The notes beneath the pieces are model-generated. The model worked only from the letters and a program-made list of their open reading frames with translations. It was not told where the DNA came from and made no database searches. Shown in pieces: positions 55,824 through 64,000 of a DNA stretch of 64,000 nucleotides. Numbering within the stretch: the first letter of the stretch is position 1; every line of letters starts with the position of its first letter. The DNA is from Rotaria socialis (taxonomy: Eukaryota; Rotifera; Eurotatoria; Philodinida; Philodinidae). The translations under genes were made by a program, and so were the position numbers. The DNA lies in NCBI GenBank assembly GCA_905331475.1, contig CAJNYU010003734.1:124001-188000 (forward strand), written 5' to 3'.

Positions 55824-56737
55824 AACTTTGTTCTAATTTATTATTGAATATGATTAATGAAGAGAACTAATGTGTGAGTGGCTTGTGATGATCTACAAAA
55901 ACAAGAAGATAGTATTGAATAATTGCATGGCAATACTGAAAAACTTTTTAATGTTTTCTTGCGTAATACTATGATTAATAAATAAGAAACTGTCAGAGAG
56001 TAAATAAAAAGATTTCTGTCACATACATAGAATCCGTACAGGTCTGTGGGAGATCATCATACAGTCTCTTTTATTCATAAAGAAAAAACTCTAACCGTTT
56101 CTCGCTGACGCTTGGGCTATGAATGAATGCACTTAGACTACGAAAAAGACAACAAAGTACAAAGACATCCATGTTTTCCCATTCCGGCTATGATTCATAG
56201 ATATCCTTTCTTCTTTACGTGCTTATTGTGCTCTACTACCTCAGTCGCGGTGGTTGTGCCAGCAACAAACAACAAAAGATGTCGCCAGTTTGACATCAAA
56301 CTTCTTTGGCCAGCAAAGTTTAAAAAAAAAAAAAAAAAAAAACGAAAAGAAGAAACAGAGAAAGCGCACACAAACGCCGAGAATGTCTGCCTAATATATA
56401 CAAAAAAAATAATAATGAGTTCGTTGATACAAACAAAGAGTAGAAGAGGCACACACACACACACACACACACATCAAAGATAGTATTTTCAGGCAAACAC
56501 ACAACTTACACAAAAAAAATAAAGTCTGTTTTTTTTCTGCCTCTCTCTCTCTCTCTCTCTAAGAATTAATGTGAACAAGAAAAAGCAAAAAAGTTATGTT
56601 TAATCTTCTGAAACTAAAACACAAAAAAGAAAAAGTCGAAGTAAAGAAGTTCTATTTACAATAAAAACTGGAGAAAAAAAGGAACCAAAGTGCTTATCAG
56701 CCGCGTAGTAAGAGATATTTTGTTATGTTCACTGGTG

Positions 56738-56768
<31 letters not shown>

Positions 56769-56839
56769 GAGAATTAGAAAAGCGAAACGATTCACACGGG
56801 TTGTTGAAAAAAAGCGTAAAAGATGAAAGAAAAATATAT
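55824..56839. other. Low-complexity-rich spacer between Ran and SNRK
   Basis: About 1 kb containing the Ran promoter and the SNRK 3' flank. It is packed with simple repeats: poly-A at about 56322-56342, (CA)n at about 56450-56473, (CT)n at about 56541-56560 and (GA)n at about 56751-56772. Open frames here (Val/Cys- or Arg/Glu-repeat proteins) are products of these repeats. Confidence 0.6.
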
Positions 56840-59800
56840 TTAAATAATTATGCAACACACTCGATTTTTGTCTGATGCATGTGGTTGTTGTTTTCGTGTA
56901 CTTTCACTATCGATTGTACTATCCATATTTGTTTTTTGTTGTTGATGTTGTTGATGTTTAAGTAATGAATGTTTAAGTGTTGATAATACTGAATGTTGAG
57001 AGGACGTAGGGGATGAAACTGGATTAATATGACCATTCGTTTGATTAATATTATCTGTTGTTGGTACAATAACATTTGATTTTGTTAAGCCATTGCTAGA
57101 TTTTTTTCCAAGAGGCGTTTTTATATATACATTTGATGAGGATAATAATGGTGGTGAAATATCTTCTTCGACAATAATAGGCGTTTGAATATGTTCCTGA
57201 TGAGATGGTGTTTGTTGTAAACGTTGATGTTCAATTATTGTTTTAATTGCATCTGTTGTATCATGATGTGGAGTTTGTTGTAATAAACGTACAACTGGTG
57301 GTGCATCCGTCTTAGTAAATACAGTTGATTCGCGTGGTGTTGAATAACGTATAGACGTTCGAGATGCTATAGACATTTGTGATGGATTAGCAAGACGATG
57401 TTCAGTTGATAAACTACGTGCACGATCATTCATTAAATTTAAACTAGTGGCAGTTGATGTTTCATTGGTTAGTTCTTCGTTTGTACCATTTAATATTAAA
57501 CGATTATTTGATGCTATTGAACTAGCACGAGAAAAACTTCGACGTTTAGCATTATCACTAGTACTATTTGAAACCATTTGTTGTTGCTGCTGTTGTTGAC
57601 TCGTTCCATCTCCTATAGAAAAATTTATAATATAGATATAGTTGAACGATATACATTAAATAAATAAATTTATACCATATCCGATCTCAATAGCTTCTTG
57701 AAATGAATTAGGTCGTGTTGGTGAGCGTGTTTGTTGTTTTCGATTGGTTGAACGATTCATATCATTAGTATTTTCTTCACTATCTGAATTTGAACGACTA
57801 CGTGAAAAATTCCGACGTTTAGTTTCGACAACAGAACGTAAATCTTTTGAGCGAAGTACACCACTTGTTGTTGTTGAACTATCTACAGTGGCTGTACCGC
57901 TATGACTAATAAATATAGTTGTATTTGGTGTTGAAGGATTATCATCATCTTCAATATCATCATCATCATCGTCTTCTTCTTCTTCTAGAATAAGAAATTA
58001 AGAAAAAAAGAATTTGAAAAATTTTGCTTTTAAAATAATCGAAAAAGAAAATAGTTTTTGTATTTACCACTTTCTACAATTTTATTGAGTTTTGGTAGAT
58101 TCCCTGATTGTTGAATTGCAGCAGCAGTTTGACTATAGATAATAATATTATTTACGATTTTTATTATTGAAAGAAACAAAATTCTTACTCAATAGGTGGG
58201 GATGACTCAGAATTTTCATCTTCTTCAAGGATAATTCTCATAGCTTGAGTTTGTGTTGGTGTATTGGTATTTGTTGAGCGTTGTTGTAATGATGGTCGTT
58301 CTTCTTCATCTTCAAGTAAAGCTGCAGAGAGAAAAATCATTTTTTTAAAATAATTATATCATTAAAAGCAGTGCTTTTTAAAATGTGTATTTGCTTTTTT
58401 AAATATAATCCCCAATTTATTTGTGATGTGAATTCCCACCAAACTATGTAAGTTCATACGCAACCAAATTCACTACTTATCCGTTATTGACAAGATATAC
58501 TCTTCATAAAATAAAATTCAAAGATATTGAGGTTTAGCAGTGTAAGCAGAAGAAAAGTTAGTAAATGAAGTAATTTCAGTTCTTTGAACATGTCTACTTA
58601 GGAAGCTGTGAATCTTCTAGAAAAGAAATAACCCAAATGGTTCTCAATAAACCTCTATGAGAATTTGAACTAACTCAAGTGTATAAAAAGCATTCAAGGG
58701 ACATTTATAGTACTTTATTTTCAATTTAGAAACTTGTTAATCGGTACGAATAGAACAATAGCAGCAAAATCTCATTAGAACTATTCATTCATAAATAGTT
58801 AGTAAAGTACCAATAATGACAAAGTGCCATGCTTAGCTGTTGTCTGAAGTGTAGCGTTTTACTCTTTCTCTTTTCACCTATATAACGCAAATAGATATCG
58901 CCTACACTATTCAAACATTAGAATTTCTCAAGATAGATACACGTTAAGAAGATCACGAACAGGATCACGTGTACTATTTAAATCATTTATCTGATTGTGT
59001 TCTATTCATAATTGCTACACTAATGACTTCTCTGAACTATAACTATGTCATCATGGTCAACTGCCCAATATTTAATTAAACACATTGAAATCGATTGAAT
59101 TCATTATAATTGTTTTTCATTTCGATTTCTGTATTTTAATTGCAAATGGATGACCGATAAAAATGCTTCTTTTCGCGTTTATAAAACGCAATTAAAATAG
59201 TATATAAATCATTTATGTGCATGAGATTGTTGTGACGATCAAAATATAAATCGCAATGTTAGAAACAAAAGCATTTATAACTACTTATCAATCACGTCCT
59301 ACCATTATCAAAATAAAGTTGAAACTGAACAGTTCTATGTTCATTTGATTCTGAATCACACTGTACAACTAAGAAAACAATTTTCTTTTTTCTTTTTTTC
59401 GTTTCAAGTAAATGTACTTTCATTAAATGAAACTGATGCTTTTTATATATTTTCTAATTCAATGCAAGAGCAGGCTTACTAGTTTTTGTCTTTTACCTGG
59501 CAAAGTTTGTTCACTTGAAGAATCAATTGAATGTCTTGATGTGGTTAATACTGGCGGTATGTTTTCTTTCCCCGAGCTAGAAAACAAAACAAAACAAATG
59601 TTAACACAAAAAATAAATAAAATTTAATTGCAAAAGCATTTAAAACAAGAAAATTAAATAAATATTCCTCATATCCCCACAGCAAATAAAAAGCAATAAT
59701 CCTTATCATCATCTTACAAACTTAAATTCTCTAAATCATTATTATCCATATTCTCATCAACAAATGAACTTTGTCTTGTAAGTGGCAAAGATACATCAGC

Positions 59801-62502
59801 AAAATGAAAGCTAAAATAAAAGAATCACAAGTCTAACTACAGTTTGTAAGAAATTCTCTCATTGATTCTTCATTCTATATGTAAACATGTTTTTCTATGT
59901 CAAATAAAATTTTGAAATTCAAAACAAAATTTACTTTGATGACGATGATGCGGACATAAAAACTCCGATTTGTTCCGTAAATGGATCAGTAGCTGGTTGT
60001 AAACGTCGTTGTCGTTTTACATTACGTTCATTATCATTGAGTTTTTCGTATAAACGATCGTTTAAAATTTTTTCAGCAAGAAGATAATATGTTGCTGTTA
60101 TATGATTATATTGATCTTCATTCAAAGCTCTAAAAAACAACAATAATAATAAATCAACATACACTATGATGATATTTACTGTAGGATTGCATCACGTTCA
60201 GCTATATTTCCATCGGTCATTTGCTGAAGAATTGACTCATGATCATCGAGTGATATGGTTTTATGTGAAATTAATGGTAACGAATCAACATAATGTTGAT
60301 CCTCTACATCCTCATTATCGTCATCACATTGGCGATACCATATATCAGACATAACTTCATCTAATGTTGAACGTTTTTCTGGTTCACGTACAATCATATG
60401 ATGAATTAAACTAAAAATAATACGATAAAAAAATAATGATATTTTTAATATCCTACTTTTGGCATTCGGATGAAATATTCGGTGGAAGTTTATAACAACA
60501 ATCTAAAATCATCATTACTGTTTCGGAATCATTTGCTTCTTGGAATGGTGCTCGCCCAGTAACAAGCATAAATAATATGACACCTAAACTCCATATATCT
60601 ATAAAAATAAAAATAAACTTTGTTTTTCATTCAGGTCTTTCTTATTTCAACTATTATTACCAACGGCTGGGGCATCATATGGGTCACCAAGTAGAATTTC
60701 TGGTGCTGAATAAGCCAGAGATCCACAGCTAGTGAGTAATTTTTTACCAGGTGAAAATTGATTGGAAAACCCTTTGAGAAAGAAAACAAGAAGGAATTCT
60801 ATTGATCTTCTAATCAAAAAAATCTTCTTACCAAAATCGGTTAGTTTAACAATGCCTTGTTTTTCAAAAAAGACCAAATTTTCCGGCTAAAAAATATCGA
60901 TAAAGTACATGTTTAATAATTCTTTTTGTTTTGTTTGAATTGATAAAATTAAAATTAATTAGAATTATGAATAATGCATTAGTGAAAAATCATCCTTTAT
61001 ATTTTTCTAGCTTGTCAATTTTTTCTGCCTTGATTGATGATGCAACACATTCAAGGACTGAGAAAGGAGATCATTCAAGTGATTAATTACTTTTGTGTAA
61101 GAAGAATGTGCATGGCTTACAGCCTTAAGAGTTATGAATACCCTAAGAAGAATTCAGCCTAGCCAACTTATTAGAATGTAGATAATGCATTTTTTTCTTT
61201 TTAATCAATACTAGAATCTCTCGATTGAGAACATCAAATTGTCAGATTTCTGTCAGAAATATGTTTTTAACATTATCATATCTTCAGATACTAATTGATG
61301 ATGAGTGAATAACAATAACTGTTCGCATCAACATCTTTATAAAATTTGAAATTGAAAATCATTTTTCCCACGCTTTGGTTTAGAATAAAGCAAAAAGAAA
61401 ACATGGAATAATCGAAAATTCTTCCAAGATAATCATAAGAACCTAAATAATGTCGATGATTCCGACGCTCAAGTTATTCATCATTTCTAGGATTTCTCTC
61501 ATTAGTGAAAACGACTTTTCCTTCTGTCAGCTGTTACGAATTAATAAAAATGAATAGCTCTGCACTTTTACAATGGTAAGTATAAATATATTGCTTTCAT
61601 TTCCATCATTAATAATGTAATTTATAGCTGAAAACGTTGCCTGAAAAAAGTTATGCATTACTGAATAATTTTAATTATAATTAATTGAAGTGAATATATA
61701 CAGGAATATTCATAGTAGGCTTTTATTTTTCATTTTTCATTAAAACATTTTTTGTTTTGTTTTGTTTTAAATAAGAATCATTCTATTCGAAACAATTATA
61801 TATCTTTTTTTGATGTCTTCATGTCTAGATCCTAATGAAATTTGTTTTTTGTCGGATGGCACTCTTATAATGATTTCTTTCATTTTCTTGATTATCAAAG
61901 CAAAACTTCTGTATGATCTGCACTCATATTTGTTTTTGAAAATATAATCTCATTTATTTTGTTTTTTATTTTTACGAACTATTTTTTATTTTTCTCTTAC
62001 TTTAAGATCACGATGGCACACATGCATTTCATGGCAATATTTAAGTGCTCGGCATATCTGTCGAAAATATCGTCGAGCTGTAGATTCATTAAGACCATTC
62101 GCATGTCTCATAATATAATCATACATATCACCGCCATCACCGAATTCTAATATAAGATAAAGTTTATTTGGTGTATCAATAACTTCATATAGACGGACAA
62201 CATTGGGATGTTGAACTAATTTCATGCACATAACTTCTTGAAATAAATGAGCTTTTGATATATCATCAAGTTTTGTTTTATCAATAACTTTAACTGCAAC
62301 TTCTTTCTGTGTAAAAACATGACGAGCAAGTTTTACAACAGCAAAATGGCCTGTACCAATTGTTGCTCCTTTGTGAATGAAAATAAAAGCGTAATCAAAT
62401 AAGAATAATAGATTTCTATGACTTACCTAAGGTATAAAGACCGCTGACTAAATTTCGTAAATCTGAGAGTCGACGTTCGCTAGACATATTTGGTTGATAC
62501 AT
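56840..62502 (-). CDS. SNRK: SNF1-related kinase SNRK
   Basis: Thirteen exons give about 876 aa: 62502-62427, 62368-62001, 60886-60832, 60771-60661, 60598-60457, 60410-60180, 60129-59935, 59810-59718, 59576-59497, 58321-58189, 58132-58068, 57984-57676, 57612-56840. The kinase domain holds [31 protein letters not shown] (Lys about 52), HRDLKPEN (Asp about 146), DFG (about 165) and [19 protein letters not shown], with the T-loop Thr at about 180 that LKB1 phosphorylates in SNRK. Then [15 protein letters not shown], and the SNRK-specific ISYK-like linker and UBA-like stretch ([17 protein letters not shown]). The long tail is Ser/Thr/Gln-rich with an acidic block ([10 protein letters not shown]) and ends NRVCCIII. 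Known: AMPK-related kinase in metabolic control. MYQPN is taken as start; MSSERR five codons later is also possible. Two introns exceed 1 kb. Confidence 0.93.
60887..62000. other. Long SNRK intron inside the kinase loop
   Basis: This 1.1-kb intron splits HRDLK from PENLVFF. It is far longer than the usual 50-70 bp in this genome. It holds a TTTTG run (about 61750-61770) and no open frame of note; I find no inverted-repeat ends or target-site duplication that would identify an insertion. Confidence 0.5.
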
Positions 62503-63436
62503 AACTACATTTTCTTGATATTTATTTACTTTTACATAATTATGAATAATGGTAAGAAATGAGATTCCATTGATCGAGTCTAAACGACAGAAACAATAGA
62601 AGAACAAAAAAAAAACGATGCCATGATTGATTAGGCAAAAGTTGCATTAGAATGAAGAAGAAAAAAAAAGAAAAAAAAGTATGAGTCTGTCAACATCTAA
62701 TTAAGATATATGACAAACATTGTCAAGTAAAACATGTCAAATATTTATGGAAAAAAGAGTTCGTATAGCTAAAGGCAATCATGTTATTAAAGATTATTTC
62801 TCGTTGTCATATGATTTAAGACAGGCCGATAGGGATCAATGGCACTTTTTTCTTGTAGCAATTGAAAATTCAACGAAACATCAACATGAATGGTTATCTA
62901 TCAACGAGTAGTCTCAGCTTCAAAAAATTTGAAAAAAGAGCACAACCAAAGTTTGCTTTTTTTTCAATAAATTATCTCTTTTACTGTATACAAAAACAAC
63001 ATTATTAAACATTAATTTTCTTACCAATGACTCTGTAATCTCAAATATAAGTGAGTTTATTCTATGTGAAGTGAACGGATTATTACTTTTTTTTAATCTT
63101 GTCTATCATCGTAACCTGTTCGTCTATTTTGTGTGTGAAGACAGCCGTCAATAAACTAACGATAGATAGAAGAAAAAAGAAAGAGGGAATACTAACGAAT
63201 TGGTCTTGTTTTTCTCTTCTTTTATTTTACATGCAGACACGCACATAATAGATATATATATTTTTTTCTTTTTCACTGTACTGCGGAGGTTATTAACTTT
63301 ATCTATAAAATATGGATGCATATCATTCATGGTATATCTCCCATTAGACAGAAAACATCCACATCTGCTCCTTTTGTATTATTTTATTTGCCAATAAATC
63401 AAACAGCGAAAACAATTATCGAAACAAAAAATATCT
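62503..63436. other. Divergent spacer: SNRK / monooxygenase-like gene
   Basis: About 0.93 kb that must contain the SNRK promoter. A 63-codon plus-strand ORF (62720-62911, with YFSLSYDLRQADRDQWHFF) reads better than random but has no family match or partner exon. Poly-A and A/G-rich runs lie at 62608-62680. Confidence 0.4.
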
Positions 63437-64000
63437 ATGCTATGTTCGACTATGGATCCATTTAATTTAATACTGTTCTTATGTTTTGTTTTTCTTCTTT
63501 CATCATTGAGGATATTAACCAGCTCAGAGATCATGCCGATCATCAATAACAGGCAGGTTTATTTTCAAACGAAACCGTACTCATCAATTTCATCATTGCT
63601 ACTGAATGTATTGATGGAAAAAAAAAATATTAATGCTTTTTTTATGAGATGATTGTGTGGGAGATGGACAGTTTGATTCATTCATTCGATAATGTTCTTG
63701 CGTATTCATATAATCTCAGTCAGTTTCTTCATTGGATATGTTCTATCAGAAGATATTTTACTTCCATCATTTATTATGGACACCCAGCCATTATCTGCGC
63801 AATCATCATTTTATCTTTGTCATCTACATCAATTAAAAAATTCAAACGATCTTTTTCTTCAAGGTTATAATATAATTAATGGCGCGCACACAGGTCATGT
63901 TCACCATTTACTTCTTTACGAATGCTCGATCAAGGATAATCTAATATATTCAGGATTGTGTGGAATATATAATGCACGTTTAATGCCTTCATCTGTTTAT
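63437..64000 (+). CDS. DBH/PHM-type copper monooxygenase, 5' part (cut by window edge)
   Basis: The right end of the window carries a frame (about 63734-64000) with the copper-monooxygenase hallmark: SSFYLCHLHQL, then GAHTGHVHHLLLYEC and YSGLCGIYNARLMPSS. In dopamine beta-hydroxylase, MOXD1 and peptidylglycine monooxygenase, the paired His of the xHH(M/L)L(L/V)xxC block binds copper, and the TYxC segment precedes it. Upstream, 63437-63556 encodes a likely signal peptide (MDPFNLILFLCFVFLLSSLR) and ends at a CAG|GT donor. How these pieces join is not resolved. At least one intron lies between 63557 and about 63733, and a Cys/acid stretch (DCVGDGQFDSF) near 63650 may be a separate exon. Known: ascorbate- and copper-dependent hydroxylation of catecholamines or peptides in the secretory pathway. 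Confidence 0.6.

Noticed and set aside
56127..56502. Cys/Val-repeat and Lys-rich ORFs between Ran and SNRK
   Set aside because: Products of CA and poly-A simple repeats; no codon bias or domain.

Overview
This window is nuclear DNA from an animal. It is AT-rich, its genes are cut by many short introns (mostly 50-70 bp, GT..AG), and its proteins are clear metazoan orthologues. The best guess is a bdelloid rotifer (Rotaria/Adineta type). The reason is the degenerate F-box gene at 35.5-37.2 kb, whose F-box and LRR-like layout resembles the F-box families expanded in bdelloids. That is family recognition from memory, not a database match. I rebuilt gene models by joining exons by hand; unless an entry says otherwise, the coding length is a multiple of three.

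Layout. 1-3.8 kb: decayed sequence with a LamG-like relic and a direct repeat. 3.8-8.8 kb (-): PDZD8-type SMP lipid-transfer protein. 9.6-13.5 kb (-): DYRK1A/minibrain kinase with two candidate first exons. 15.3-17.7 kb (-): unrecognised His-rich protein with a large foldback in an intron. 20.2-25.3 kb (-): KDM3-type JmjC histone demethylase carrying two hAT-like MITEs in introns. 25.9-26.2 kb: a third, palindromic element. 26.4-27.4 kb (-): Ser/Asn-rich protein. 27.9-29.2 kb (+): intronless acid lipase. 29.7-34.7 kb (-): hnRNP L-like splicing factor without RRM1. 35.5-37.2 kb (+): F-box pseudogene. 39.9-42.4 kb (-): SLC15A4-type peptide/histidine transporter. 43.9-45.1 kb (+): FBXO4. 48.3-49.6 kb (-): unrecognised acidic/Ser-rich protein. 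51.3-51.8 kb (-): PLAC8/cornifelin-type Cys-rich protein. 55.0-55.8 kb (-): Ran GTPase. 56.8-62.5 kb (-): SNRK kinase ending in a CaaX-like tail. 63.4 kb to the right edge (+): start of a DBH/PHM-type copper monooxygenase, cut by the window.

The genes are independent housekeeping or regulatory loci, not an operon or pathway cluster. Most intact genes lie on the minus strand. The lipase, FBXO4 and the monooxygenase are divergent from a minus-strand neighbour. The most notable non-genic content is a set of four inverted-repeat elements. Two have intact 8-bp target-site duplications, and three of the four lie inside introns of expressed-type genes. I found no rRNA, tRNA, CRISPR array, retroelement ORF or viral gene. 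The sequence does not support a wholly new system. The best leads are the MITEs, the intronic hairpin, the alternative DYRK1A start, the three-RRM hnRNP L and the SNRK CaaX tail.
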